Translations under genes and position numbers: made by a program
Shown: piece by piece, positions 14,377 through 22,354 of the stretch
How the letters are laid out: each line of letters begins with the position of its first letter
Position numbering within the stretch: the stretch's first letter is position 1
IMG/VR virus record: IMGVR_UViG_3300042569_002383
Location: 1-28,492 of that record
From: a virus
Direction: 5' to 3' (one strand)
Length of the DNA: 28,492 nt
Notes under the pieces: model-generated
Databases searched by the model: none
The model's input: the letters and a program-made list of their open reading frames with translations, nothing else
Told to the model about the DNA's origin: nothing

Positions 14377-14425
14377 TGAAAAATGATAATATTAACTAAA
14401 TTAGTTTCAAAACAAATATAAGTAA

Positions 14426-15349
14426 ATGAGTATGGATAATTTTTACAATACAATAGGGGTTAATGAAACCGCAACACAAGATGAGATTAAAAAAGCTTAC
14501 CGTAAATTAGCAATTGAACATCATCCAGATAAAGGTGGTGATGAAAATAAATTTAAAAAAATTTCGGAAGCCTACGATACTTTAGGTGACGAGATTAAAA
14601 GAAGTCAATATGACAATCAAAGGCAAAATCCTTTTAATAACATGGGAGGTGGAGGATTCAACCCATTTGAAGATTTGTTTAAAGGAGCATTTCATACTCA
14701 AAGAAGACGAACTGTTCCTGATAAAGTAATTGAAGTTCAGATTAGTGCTCTTGAATCGTTTATTGCGGGGGATAAGGTAATTAGTTATTCAAGACAACAT
14801 ATGTGTAATGATTGTGTTGGACAAGGTGGAGATAGAGACACTTGTAATGTATGTAATGGAGATGGATTTATTGTTCAAAAAATTGGTGGAAGTATGTTTT
14901 CTCAGGTGGTTAGACAAACGTGTAACAAATGTAAAGGGAATGGATTCGCCTATAAAAAAACTTGTGGTACTTGCCACGGACAAACAACTAGGTCTGAAAC
15001 GGAATCAATTAAGATTAAATTACCACATGGGATTGATGATGGACAATTTTTAAGGTTACAAGGTAAAGGTGATTATAAAGATGGTATGTATGGTAATTTG
15101 GTTATTAGAGTTAAAGTGATGTCTGAAAATAATTTTGAAAAACTTGGGGATGATTTAATCTATAACGCTTATTTTGATTTAAATGGGTTACACAGTGATA
15201 ATTTAGAGATTCCGCATCCACAAGGGAATATATCAATTAAATTACCAACTCAATTTGATACATCAAAACCCCTTAGAGTTAAATCTAAAGGGTATAATAA
15301 TGTTGGTGATATGTTTGTTAAACTTTTTGTTAGGTTTAACCGTAATTAA
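14426..15349 (+). CDS. dnaJ: DnaJ (Hsp40) co-chaperone, phage-encoded
   Basis: Type I Hsp40. The J-domain is at residues 1-70 with H33-P34-D35, the G/F-rich linker runs about 72-90 (NNMGGGGFNPFEDLF), and the zinc-binding cysteine-rich domain has four CxxC repeats (CNDC, CNVC, CNKC, CGTC), followed by the peptide-binding C-terminal domains. At 307 aa it is shorter than bacterial DnaJ (about 370 aa), having a reduced linker and C-terminal dimerisation part. It stimulates Hsp70 ATPase and would recruit host DnaK to fold virion or replication proteins. An alternative start two codons downstream (ATG 14432, MDNF) matches bacterial DnaJ beginnings. Its last 4 nt overlap the leftward gene. Confidence 0.95.
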   Translation: MSMDNFYNTIGVNETATQDEIKKAYRKLAIEHHPDKGGDENKFKKISEAYDTLGDEIKRSQYDNQRQNPFNNMGGGGFNPFEDLFKGAFHTQRRRTVPDKVIEVQISALESFIAGDKVISYSRQHMCNDCVGQGGDRDTCNVCNGDGFIVQKIGGSMFSQVVRQTCNKCKGNGFAYKKTCGTCHGQTTRSETESIKIKLPHGIDDGQFLRLQGKGDYKDGMYGNLVIRVKVMSENNFEKLGDDLIYNAYFDLNGLHSDNLEIPHPQGNISIKLPTQFDTSKPLRVKSKGYNNVGDMFVKLFVRFNRN

Positions 15350-15549
15350 TTTGTGAAGTAATTTTGAGCTTCGTGTATTAATTTTATAGTCCCGTATATT
15401 GCGGCAAATAAAATATAGAATGATATTGCAATTAAAAACCACTGTTGTTTTCGGAATTTACCACAAGAACTACATTTTTTTGTTGATTTAGAGGATTTAC
15501 CTGTATTAATTTCGGTTTCATCAATTACTGTTCCTTCGACTGTATCCAT
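15346..15549 (-). CDS. Small zinc-finger/TM protein on the minus strand
   Basis: A 67-aa protein. A polar N-terminus leads to C26-SS-C29 preceded by lysines, then a membrane helix (about 37-57, WFLIAISFYILFAAIYG). With only one CxxC, metal binding would need a partner or dimer. No family recognised. It overlaps the DnaJ end by 4 nt convergently. On the minus strand a TACTTTTG (plus 15579-15586) with a TTTA 19 nt upstream (plus 15606-15609) closely matches the host promoter consensus. Confidence 0.65.
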   Translation of the reverse strand: MDTVEGTVIDETEINTGKSSKSTKKCSSCGKFRKQQWFLIAISFYILFAAIYGTIKLIHEAQNYFTN

Positions 15550-15578
15550 TGTTTTTTAAATTTAAATAGTTTATGACC

Positions 15579-15609
15579 CAAAAGTAATCTAAAAATACAT
15601 TAAAGTAAA
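15579..15609 (-). promoter_or_regulatory. Leftward Bacteroidetes-type promoter
   Basis: Read on the minus strand: TTTA, 19-nt spacer, TACTTTTG. One base differs from TTTG-N19-TAnnTTTG. It is about 30 nt upstream of the ATG of the small zinc/TM protein. Confidence 0.5.
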
Positions 15610-15621
15610 ATACCTAAAACA

Positions 15622-15655
15622 TTTGCCTTTTTGGTTTTTTTCACTTATACTTTTA
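15622..15655 (+). promoter_or_regulatory. Rightward promoter candidate for the methyltransferase
   Basis: TTTG at 15622-15625, a 22-nt spacer and TACTTTTA at 15648-15655 differ from the Bacteroidetes consensus by one base and by one extra base in the spacer. It ends about 13 nt before the ATG at 15668 and is divergent to the promoter at 15579. The 118-nt region between the two genes shows nothing else. Confidence 0.4.
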
Positions 15656-15667
15656 AAAAAAATAACT

Positions 15668-16507
15668 ATGCTATCATACATCGGAGGTAAAAGTAAAATT
15701 GGAAAGTGGATTGTCCCTTTCTACCCTGAGGATATGGAGACGTACGTAGAAACATTCGGAGGGATGTTTTGGTGTTTCTTCAACATGGATTTATCCAAAT
15801 ATCCAAATCTTAAAGAAGTCGTATATAACGACTTCAATCCATTAAATTATAACTTGTTTCAATGTGTTAAAAATCCTAAACTATTATTGGATGCGATTAA
15901 TGCAATACCATGTCAACAATTTGGTGAAGAAATTACACCGTCAATTTACAAAGAACAATTTATCAGCTTCCAAGCTGAAATATTTGCCGATAATTACAGC
16001 GTACAACCTGGCGATTATGTTGTTGCCGCGAAATATGCTTACGTATTAACACAAGTATTTAGTGGTAGTAAACCTGAAACGAGTGGTTTTATTGACTTAA
16101 AAGGTAAGTATAAATCAAAATACCTTACATTTAGAGATAAGTTATCTAAACCTGAATGGGTTGAACATTTTTTAAAGATAACCAAGGTTGAGAATATGGA
16201 TTTTGAGGATGTTATTAAAAAATATGACTCACCAACAACATATATCTATTTGGACCCACCTTATTGGAAAACGGAAAATTATTACAATAATCATGACTTT
16301 GATAGAGATGACCATGAGAGATTGGCTAATGTATTAAAAGATATTAAAGGTAAATTTAGTTTATCTTATTATGACTTTGAATTATTACATACTTGGTTTC
16401 CTGAACCAAAATATCGATGGGAGAAAAAAGAATTCGCCAAAGCTGCGGCGGCTAAAAAAGGTAAGACTCAAAACATGGGGGAAGAACTTTTAATTATGAA
16501 TTACTAA
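15668..16507 (+). CDS. D12-class DNA N6-adenine methyltransferase (Dam-like)
   Basis: Transfers methyl from SAM to adenine N6. The N-terminal LSYIGGKSKIGKWI matches the FxGGK start of D12 enzymes, YVETFGGMFW is the SAM-binding FxGxG motif, YNDFNP follows it, and the catalytic DPPY is at 196-199 (YIYLDPPYWKTENYY). Length 279 aa fits Dam. ATG 15668 is chosen over an earlier in-frame ATG at 15623 because family members begin at this motif and the extra 15 residues look like noise overlapping the promoter. No partner nuclease lies nearby, so it is an orphan methylase that could protect phage DNA from host restriction. The target sequence cannot be read from the protein. Confidence 0.92.
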   Translation: MLSYIGGKSKIGKWIVPFYPEDMETYVETFGGMFWCFFNMDLSKYPNLKEVVYNDFNPLNYNLFQCVKNPKLLLDAINAIPCQQFGEEITPSIYKEQFISFQAEIFADNYSVQPGDYVVAAKYAYVLTQVFSGSKPETSGFIDLKGKYKSKYLTFRDKLSKPEWVEHFLKITKVENMDFEDVIKKYDSPTTYIYLDPPYWKTENYYNNHDFDRDDHERLANVLKDIKGKFSLSYYDFELLHTWFPEPKYRWEKKEFAKAAAAKKGKTQNMGEELLIMNY

Positions 16508-16532
16508 ATAATGGATTATTTCTTAATTCTGA

Positions 16533-16550
16533 ATATTTATATTAAAAACA
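16533..16550 (+). promoter_or_regulatory. 18-nt element, copy 2
   Basis: ATATTTATATTAAAAACA, identical to 10443-10460, ends 6 nt before the ATG at 16557. See the copy-1 entry for the reasoning. Confidence 0.35.
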
Positions 16551-16556
16551 TTTAAA

Positions 16557-17933
16557 ATGAGAATAACAACATTACTTTCGAATTTAATAGTAGAACAATC
16601 TAGATTTCAGGTTTTATTTGATAAATTAGTTAAACCTGCCACTAAATCTAAAAATATTGAGACAGGAAAAAAACCAAAAGGTATTATGGATTTTGAAACC
16701 CTAAAGGCGATTATCCTTGCTGACCCAACAACTAGAGTACCTGAAGGTAAAGATATAGACACTTTATCCATGGAAGATATGGAAAGAGTTAAAGTTGGTA
16801 AATACTCACAATGGTTACTTAAAAACTATGTTAGTCCTCAGATTGAAACTGATGATGAAGTTGATTTTAAAAGTCCTGCATATCAAAAGTCTTTAGTTGA
16901 AGGCCGAAGATTATTCATGGAGGATTTATATAAAACTACCGCTGATTTAGTTAAGTTTGAAAAGGCTAAACCCTATTTACCCCAAGAACAAAGAGACATC
17001 AATAAATTTACGGTAACATCATTATTTGATACTTTAAAAGATTTTCAAATTCCTGAAAAGAAAAGGGGTGAACTTGAAAAGAAAGAAGCTAAAAAATCAA
17101 GAGAAGGTTTTAACCACGCTGGTGGTAAAATCGTTTATGAAGGTCCAAATTGGACAATGATTAAAATTGAAGACCAAGGTAGTGTTGGTAAAGACGCGGC
17201 GGTTTACTATGGTGGATTCCATGAGTACGACCAAGGAGAATCAAGATGGTGTACGTCATCACCTGGATTAACTTATTTTAATGGATACATTAAAGATGGC
17301 CCATTATATGTCGTATTTCCAAATGATGACAAAGGTTTAGTTGGTAAAAAAACAGGTTTACCACAAGAAAGATTCCAATTCCATTTCCCTTCAAATCAGT
17401 TTATGGATAGACATGACAGACAAATTAATTTAGTTGAATATTTGAACGGACCTATGTCTGAACTCAAGGACTTCTTCAAACCTGAATTTGCGAAAGGATT
17501 AGTAACTAAAGGTGGTAATAAGGTTGAAATTAACTATCCTGATAGTTCTGCGGGTAAATTTGTTGCTTTATATGGATTTGATGAATTATTTGATAGTTTA
17601 CCTGAAAATATAGAACACTTATTAATTAATAACAAATCAAAAGAAGAGATTGCGTTAACAGTTCCTGAGTCTTTAGGTAGATTCAAAGACTTACAAGCAT
17701 TGTTATTACAAAATATCGCTAAAACATTACCTGAGTCAATCGGTCAATTACAGAATTTAAATTTCTTGGCGTTACCGTCAAATAAATCGTTACAAAGTTT
17801 ACCTGAATCAATTGCTGATATACCAGGTTTAGCGTTTATTAACTTAAAAGATAGTAACCCTGGTGTTAAAATACCTGAAAGATTAAAAGAAAAACTATCT
17901 GATGAAGGTAGTGGGTTTTATTATGTAAACTAA
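16557..17933 (+). CDS. WCTS-motif plus leucine-rich repeat protein with N-terminal tag
   Basis: A 458-aa protein. Residues 1-24 (MRITTLLSNLIVEQ) are a variant of the shared tag, with IVE at a possible protease site. Residues about 40-190 are helical. The middle (about 200-310) has the motif pattern RWCTSSPGLTYFNGYIKDGP and LYVVFPN, seen in orphan proteins of large phages where the WCT motif follows a strand-rich start. The C-terminus (about 350-450) has leucine-rich repeats (LPENIEHLLINN, VPESLGRFKDLQALLLQN, LPESIGQLQNLNFLALPSN, LPESIADIPGLAFINL). LRRs mediate protein binding. The whole architecture is unnamed to me. A tail or host-interaction role is possible. Confidence 0.75.
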   Translation: MRITTLLSNLIVEQSRFQVLFDKLVKPATKSKNIETGKKPKGIMDFETLKAIILADPTTRVPEGKDIDTLSMEDMERVKVGKYSQWLLKNYVSPQIETDDEVDFKSPAYQKSLVEGRRLFMEDLYKTTADLVKFEKAKPYLPQEQRDINKFTVTSLFDTLKDFQIPEKKRGELEKKEAKKSREGFNHAGGKIVYEGPNWTMIKIEDQGSVGKDAAVYYGGFHEYDQGESRWCTSSPGLTYFNGYIKDGPLYVVFPNDDKGLVGKKTGLPQERFQFHFPSNQFMDRHDRQINLVEYLNGPMSELKDFFKPEFAKGLVTKGGNKVEINYPDSSAGKFVALYGFDELFDSLPENIEHLLINNKSKEEIALTVPESLGRFKDLQALLLQNIAKTLPESIGQLQNLNFLALPSNKSLQSLPESIADIPGLAFINLKDSNPGVKIPERLKEKLSDEGSGFYYVN

Positions 17934-17962
17934 TTTACTTATTTTTTTACAAAAATAATGTT

Positions 17963-18253
17963 ATGGGAAATGTTGACGTAGACATATATGTTAATCAGTT
18001 TATATCATTTTTTGATAAAAACCCTGAAGAGTTAAAAATTTTAATCGGTGATGTGGATAAAAATGAATTTTATCTTAAAGTTACTGAACAATGTTATGTT
18101 AATGTTGAAAATGGGGAAGAAATTTCTTTAACAAGGCCTCAGATACTTAAAATAATTGTTAAACTTAGAAAGAGTGAAATTACTATCTTTGAAAAAACTA
18201 AGATTTACGAAATTCACCAAAAAACAAAATTCGGAAACATTTGTTTAAATTAA
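17963..18253 (+). CDS. Small conserved-looking phage protein of unknown function
   Basis: A 96-aa protein with a helix-rich acidic composition (YVNQFISFFDKNPEELKILIG) and an apparently structured middle (FYLKVTEQCYVNVENGEEIS, LTRPQILKIIVKL), ending KTKFGNICLN. I recognise no family. It sits between the LRR protein and the DUF932 gene, with a host-type promoter beginning immediately after its stop. Confidence 0.6.
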   Translation: MGNVDVDIYVNQFISFFDKNPEELKILIGDVDKNEFYLKVTEQCYVNVENGEEISLTRPQILKIIVKLRKSEITIFEKTKIYEIHQKTKFGNICLN

Positions 18254-18254
18254 A

Positions 18255-18286
18255 TTTGGTAATATGAATGGTATTCATTACTTTTG
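18255..18286 (+). promoter_or_regulatory. Consensus Bacteroidetes-type promoter
   Basis: TTTG at 18255-18258, a 20-nt spacer and TACTTTTG at 18279-18286 match TTTG-N19-21-TAnnTTTG exactly. The start of transcription would be near 18291, about 20 nt before the ATG at 18313. This is one of the two exact matches in intergenic DNA here and suggests early, host-polymerase expression of the DUF932 gene. Confidence 0.7.
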
Positions 18287-18312
18287 TATTATAAATTTAA
18301 AAACAACAAAAT

Positions 18313-19068
18313 ATGTCATACACTTCCGAGTCAATTAAATCAACCGCACCAGCAGTATTTGCAACGTTCCCATCTCAAAAGATGTCGGATAAGTATGTTT
18401 TCGTACCAACATTTGAAATTCTTGAGAATTTTGAACGTGAGGGATGGCAATTATCATCTGTTAAACAAACAGGTCGTGGTGAACATGGTGTTCACGAATT
18501 AAGATTTCGTAATGGGGAATTACCTAAAGTTGGTGATTCAATCGTAGAGGCAATTATTCGTAACTCGCATAACGGATTGGCAACATTCTCAGTTAGTGCT
18601 GGCCTTCATCGATTAGTATGTAGTAACGGTTTAACGGTACCTACGTCACTTTCTGAGTCATTCAACCTTAGACATCAAAGATTTGATTTAAATGAGGTAA
18701 AACAACTTACAGAGAGTTTTGCGGGACGGTTACCTGTAATCCAAAGGTCAGTAGACCGAATGATGAATAAAGAACTGACTTTACCTGAGAAAATTCAATT
18801 CATTAAGAAAGCTATCAACACTCGTTGGAAGACTGGTACTGTACCGCCAACTCTTGATGTTATGGAGATTATGTACCCTAAACGTGAGGAAGATAACAAG
18901 AATGACTTATGGACGGTATTCAATGTGGTACAAGAGAAGTTTATTAAAGGTGGTCTTGAGTATCAAACACAAAGAGGTAGAAAAACATCCTTAAGAGGTT
19001 TAAGTAGTATTATGGCGGTTAACCAAGTTAATACCAAACTTTGGGAACTTGCAGAAGAGATGTGTTAA
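18313..19068 (+). CDS. DUF932-family phage/plasmid protein
   Basis: A 251-aa protein of the DUF932 type. Family-like stretches are GVHELRFRNGELPKVGDS, VEAIIRNSHNGLATFSVSAG, then LHRLVCSNGLTVP and a helical C-terminal half. DUF932 proteins occur widely in phages and plasmids. Some are annotated as plasmid-transfer or recombination associated, but their biochemical role is unknown. Codon usage in this gene has more C-ending codons than its neighbours, which may reflect high expression, consistent with the consensus promoter before it. The hairpin after it could end its transcript. Confidence 0.85.
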   Translation: MSYTSESIKSTAPAVFATFPSQKMSDKYVFVPTFEILENFEREGWQLSSVKQTGRGEHGVHELRFRNGELPKVGDSIVEAIIRNSHNGLATFSVSAGLHRLVCSNGLTVPTSLSESFNLRHQRFDLNEVKQLTESFAGRLPVIQRSVDRMMNKELTLPEKIQFIKKAINTRWKTGTVPPTLDVMEIMYPKREEDNKNDLWTVFNVVQEKFIKGGLEYQTQRGRKTSLRGLSSIMAVNQVNTKLWELAEEMC

Positions 19069-19072
19069 TTTA

Positions 19073-19095
19073 AATGGGGGTAATAATCCCCCATT
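19073..19095 (+). terminator. Hairpin after the DUF932 gene, probable terminator
   Basis: AATGGGGG (19073-19080) pairs with CCCCCATT (19088-19095) across TAATAAT. The stem is strong for this AT-rich genome. The following sequence is only moderately T-rich (CATTTAATTT), so termination may be partial. Confidence 0.65.
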
Positions 19096-19110
19096 CATTT
19101 AATTTAAATT

Positions 19111-20877
19111 ATGAAAGAAATTTATTCATATACTTTGACGGATTACACCACGATAAAATTCGAGGGTACTAATGATTTATGTTTTGATAAACATGAGACT
19201 GTGAATCCATTGGGGGATGACGAACCATTAAAGAAAAAAGTTACACTATCAACCGATGATTGGGATGGAGGGTATTATGGTAAATTTAAACAAGAATCTG
19301 TTAGTGAAGACAAAGAGGATTTTATTAAAAACTATGGTAATCCTTTATGTACTGTAAGGTTGTACAGAAGAACCATTGTTGTTACTGAGAAGGATAATAA
19401 GATTGCTTTAAAAATATTTGAATATAACCGAGTTAGGATTAAGGCGACCAAATATTTTAGGTTATCAACAAGAGTTGAATTTCTAACATTTAATCATACA
19501 ACAAATTCATTATATACGGGTTATATTCTAGACTATCATAAAAAAAGAAAGTGTCGTAAAAAAATTAGAAGGTGTATTTTTGCTGAAGACCCAATTAATC
19601 GTTTTCGTTCTTTAATAAATTCTTTATTTGGTGACTACAATAAAAAAGTTATTGAACCTAAAATTTGGGGGAGGTCTGATTTAATTAATCATATTATTAA
19701 TTTGTTTGTTAACTCAATCCCTGGCACTGAAAAATACCCTGAATTATCACCTGAGTTAAAATTATATAAACGATACTTAGATTATTCGGGTATTAAATTC
19801 TCAAACAATTGGAGTTCGTTTATATTATATAATCCACAACCTAAAAAGGTTGAGTTGGTTAAGAATGGTATGAAATATATTGATACTATTATTAGTAACG
19901 CAGGTCTTAATGGAGATAAACTTAAACGTGTATTACATAAAGTAAAACAATGTGATTTTACAACATTATCTTATACTTATGAGGTTTTTGGTAAGAATTT
20001 TATAATGTCACAAAATGACGATATCATTAAAAAAATGATTGAAAACTCCGTGGTTAACGGTAGTGGCGTACAGGTTAATTTTACTAACAAGGAAAACCAA
20101 AACTCGTTCGATATCTTCAAGTTAGTATTAGATGGACAAATAAATTATAATACCTTCCATGACCATTTAAACTTTCATAATTTCTTAAATAATTTAGAAA
20201 CAATTAAGTGGAAGTCTTCTAATTACGAAGACTTTATGGATGAACACTTTGAGTGGTCAGAAAAACAAGCGTTCTATACGTCAGGTGACTTTAAAAGATA
20301 TTATGGTGAGAAGTTTAAGTCAGAAGTTGAAAGACCGTTATTGGGTGTAAATGTTCATTTTCCTGTTTTATTGACCACTAGTAAAGAATATAATAAAGAA
20401 TCTTTCATACAGTCTAATTGTGTTAAAACTTATATTAAAAAACCACACTCAGTTATTGTATCTTTAAGAAGAGATAATGTTGATTCTGAATATAGAGTGA
20501 CTATTGAATACTTTATTAAGTATAGTGGTGGTAAAGTAGTTGAATTGAAAAGAGTACAATCATTAGGTAAATTTAATTATAACTTTGGGGAAGATTGGTC
20601 AATTATTTTAGAAAACCTTGATAGACGAATAGATAACTTGGTTAAAAAAGAATTGTTTGTTTTACCTGAGATAGAATCTATATTTGGTCACAAAACAATC
20701 AAAAGTAAATTAGTTGAAATAGGCCCAAACCAATTTTATGATGTTCATAACAGAGGTAGTGAAACTAAATTAGATTGGGATAATGATATGATATATAATG
20801 TTGCTTTAAAACAAAGTATATTTGATGATTTTGAACCTAATAATTTACTAAATATGATTAATGAATTAGATTTTTAA
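19111..20877 (+). CDS. PcfJ-like large protein
   Basis: A 588-aa protein. The N-terminal 300 residues are lysine- and aromatic-rich without a recognised domain. The region around residues 420-510 has SFIQSNCVKTYIKKPHSVIV, SLRR, then VTIEYFI, RVQSLGKFN and W-x-x-x-LENLDRRI, resembling the PcfJ-like domain (named from a plasmid transfer gene), in which a cysteine-containing (H/N)CV..Y motif is followed by SLR and TLE/TIE strands. PcfJ-like proteins occur in plasmids and phages, with function unclear. The match is from pattern memory and moderate. It is the first gene after the hairpin at 19073 and is followed after 1 nt by a small orphan. Confidence 0.6.
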   Translation: MKEIYSYTLTDYTTIKFEGTNDLCFDKHETVNPLGDDEPLKKKVTLSTDDWDGGYYGKFKQESVSEDKEDFIKNYGNPLCTVRLYRRTIVVTEKDNKIALKIFEYNRVRIKATKYFRLSTRVEFLTFNHTTNSLYTGYILDYHKKRKCRKKIRRCIFAEDPINRFRSLINSLFGDYNKKVIEPKIWGRSDLINHIINLFVNSIPGTEKYPELSPELKLYKRYLDYSGIKFSNNWSSFILYNPQPKKVELVKNGMKYIDTIISNAGLNGDKLKRVLHKVKQCDFTTLSYTYEVFGKNFIMSQNDDIIKKMIENSVVNGSGVQVNFTNKENQNSFDIFKLVLDGQINYNTFHDHLNFHNFLNNLETIKWKSSNYEDFMDEHFEWSEKQAFYTSGDFKRYYGEKFKSEVERPLLGVNVHFPVLLTTSKEYNKESFIQSNCVKTYIKKPHSVIVSLRRDNVDSEYRVTIEYFIKYSGGKVVELKRVQSLGKFNYNFGEDWSIILENLDRRIDNLVKKELFVLPEIESIFGHKTIKSKLVEIGPNQFYDVHNRGSETKLDWDNDMIYNVALKQSIFDDFEPNNLLNMINELDF

Positions 20878-20878
20878 G

Positions 20879-21190
20879 ATGAAAGAAATTCCTTTATTTT
20901 GTGTTGAAATGTTTACCAAAAAGTATGGTGTTCATCCTAGTTTTGTTGAGGTGATGTTACCATATTCAGAATCCGCAATTAAAACGGTAATTAAGAAATC
21001 GTATTTACTATGGTACAATGACTTTGTTAATGAGAAAGGTGAAGTGTTAACTAAAGACACGTTATATGAATACGATTCAACAGGAGTTCTTTTGTATTTT
21101 AAAAACGGTACTCATATATTTATATTAACAAAACCCGACAAGAAAAGTATTGTTGAGTTTTTTATACATAACTTAAAAAAAATAAAATAA
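20879..21190 (+). CDS. Small protein of unknown function
   Basis: A 103-aa protein with an alpha/beta look (LFCVEMFTKKYGVHP, ESAIKTVIKKSYLLWYNDF, VLLYFKNGTHIFIL) and a basic C-terminus. Not a recognised family. It begins 1 nt after the PcfJ-like gene and ends 3 nt before thioredoxin, so the three genes are probably one transcript. Confidence 0.6.
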   Translation: MKEIPLFCVEMFTKKYGVHPSFVEVMLPYSESAIKTVIKKSYLLWYNDFVNEKGEVLTKDTLYEYDSTGVLLYFKNGTHIFILTKPDKKSIVEFFIHNLKKIK

Positions 21191-21193
21191 ACT

Positions 21194-21517
21194 ATGGAAA
21201 TTACACAAGAATTATTACAGGAAAAAATTAACAACGGAGAAAAATTAGTTGTGGATTTTTGGGCACCTTGGTGTGGCCCTTGTAAAATGATGAAACCTGT
21301 TTTTGAAACCGTTGCGGAAAAATATCAAAAAGAAAATTCTGAAGTACAATTATATACATTGAATGTTGAAGAGAATAAAGAATTTTCGTCCAAGTTAGGA
21401 ATTAGAGCAATCCCTACAATAAAATCTTTTGCCAATGGTAAAGAACAATTTTCAAGACCAGGATTACAAATGGAGTCTCAAATAAATGATATTGCAAAAA
21501 ATTTATTAAATGGATAA
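21194..21517 (+). CDS. Thioredoxin
   Basis: A 107-aa thioredoxin with the active site WC27-G-P-C30 (WAPWCGPCKMMKP), the conserved Asp21 in VVDFWAP, and the cis-proline loop (IRAIPTIKSF). Full length, no signal peptide, so a cytosolic disulfide reductase. In phages thioredoxins typically serve ribonucleotide reductase or, in T7, DNA polymerase processivity using the host protein. Neither partner is in this window. Its stop overlaps the glutaredoxin start by 8 nt. Confidence 0.95.
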   Translation: MEITQELLQEKINNGEKLVVDFWAPWCGPCKMMKPVFETVAEKYQKENSEVQLYTLNVEENKEFSSKLGIRAIPTIKSFANGKEQFSRPGLQMESQINDIAKNLLNG

Positions 21518-21794
21518 AGTATTAATTCTTTTCACAATGGAGGGTTGTCCTTTTTGTGATATAATGAAAGAACAATTAAATGAGATTGATATCGATTATG
21601 TGGTTAGGGATATTAACGAATATGAGGAAGAATATGACATGTTTGTTGAGATTACCGAAAATGACTTTGTACCGGCATTTATGATTATTGAATCACCTGA
21701 TGAAAATCCTAAGACCATGTTATTTGCTCCTGATAGAGATTTCAATGAAATTGAAGACGGGGTTAAAATAATTAAAGAACATTTTAATTTATAA
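21510..21794 (+). CDS. Glutaredoxin-like protein
   Basis: A 94-aa thioredoxin-fold protein with the redox site C13-P-F-C16 (FTMEGCPFCDIMKEQL) and the cis-proline region (DFVPAFMII). CPFC is typical of glutaredoxins (CPYC class), but the segment after the cis-proline is divergent and acidic. Overlaps the thioredoxin gene by 8 nt, so the two redox proteins are co-translated. Together they could supply electrons to a phage ribonucleotide reductase elsewhere in the genome. Confidence 0.88.
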   Translation: MDKVLILFTMEGCPFCDIMKEQLNEIDIDYVVRDINEYEEEYDMFVEITENDFVPAFMIIESPDENPKTMLFAPDRDFNEIEDGVKIIKEHFNL

Positions 21795-21817
21795 AAATCC
21801 TTCACTGGATTTTTTTA
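21793..21817 (+). terminator. Rho-independent terminator after glutaredoxin
   Basis: AAAAATCC (21793-21800) pairs with GGATTTTT (21807-21814) across TTCACT, continuing into more T. The left arm begins within the glutaredoxin stop codon. Confidence 0.85.
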
Positions 21818-21829
21818 TGTATTTACGAT

Positions 21830-22354
21830 ATGAATTTGACTTTTAAAAAAAATGGTGTCACTCATCATCCTGCAAGAACTTGGGAATTAACTGACGGTAA
21901 TTACATTAATATTTATCAGGGTAGTCGTGGACACAATCCAGAGTTAGATTTTATTGTTAAATATAAAACTGAAAAATCTAGATTAAGAGCACCATCACAT
22001 ACTCATTGGATTGTTGATTTACTTTTAAAATGTGAACATAATCCAAATGGAGTTAATTCTTATGTAACTGAATGGTTAGAGATATACGATGTTGCCTCAG
22101 CATTCAACTCTATTGAGGAACGTAATAATTATTGTTTAATGTATAACGATTATTTTACCGAAAAATATGATTTATTACAAAATTTAGGTGTTTTTTCAGT
22201 TGAATTTTTATCCGCAATGATTGAATTGTTTATTAAGTGTGAAAAACAAACGCCCAATGCCTTCATGTTTAAAACCCTTTTAGTTTTAATTAAAGATTAT
22301 TGTGAGGGTAAAAAAGACTTCTACCAAGTAGTGTCCTATTCTAAACGAGTTTAA
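21830..22354 (+). CDS. Unknown protein with SHTHW motif
   Basis: A 174-aa protein. The N-terminal part is beta-rich (LTFKKNGVTHHPARTWEL), followed by the striking RAPSHTHWIVDLLLKCEHN and then helices. The H-x-H-W cluster could bind metal, but no known enzyme family is recognised. It follows the glutaredoxin terminator and ends convergently with a leftward gene, overlapping it by 4 nt. Confidence 0.7.
   Translation: MNLTFKKNGVTHHPARTWELTDGNYINIYQGSRGHNPELDFIVKYKTEKSRLRAPSHTHWIVDLLLKCEHNPNGVNSYVTEWLEIYDVASAFNSIEERNNYCLMYNDYFTEKYDLLQNLGVFSVEFLSAMIELFIKCEKQTPNAFMFKTLLVLIKDYCEGKKDFYQVVSYSKRV

Noticed and set aside
4837-14398. Recurrent AACTAAAT-like words in gaps at 4837, 7461 and 14390
   Set aside because: Composition and adjacent stop codons make such words common. 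Spacing to starts is not constant.
16557-17933. Reading the LRR protein as a host-like surface adhesin or internalin
   Set aside because: There is no signal peptide or C-terminal sorting signal, and the repeats are few, so a phage protein-binding domain is simpler.
21114-21133. Near-copy of the 18-nt leader element (ATATTTATATTAACAAAA) inside the 20879 gene
   Set aside because: It is not next to a start codon, differs within the A-run and is within coding sequence, so chance is likely. It could be an internal promoter for thioredoxin but nothing else supports that.
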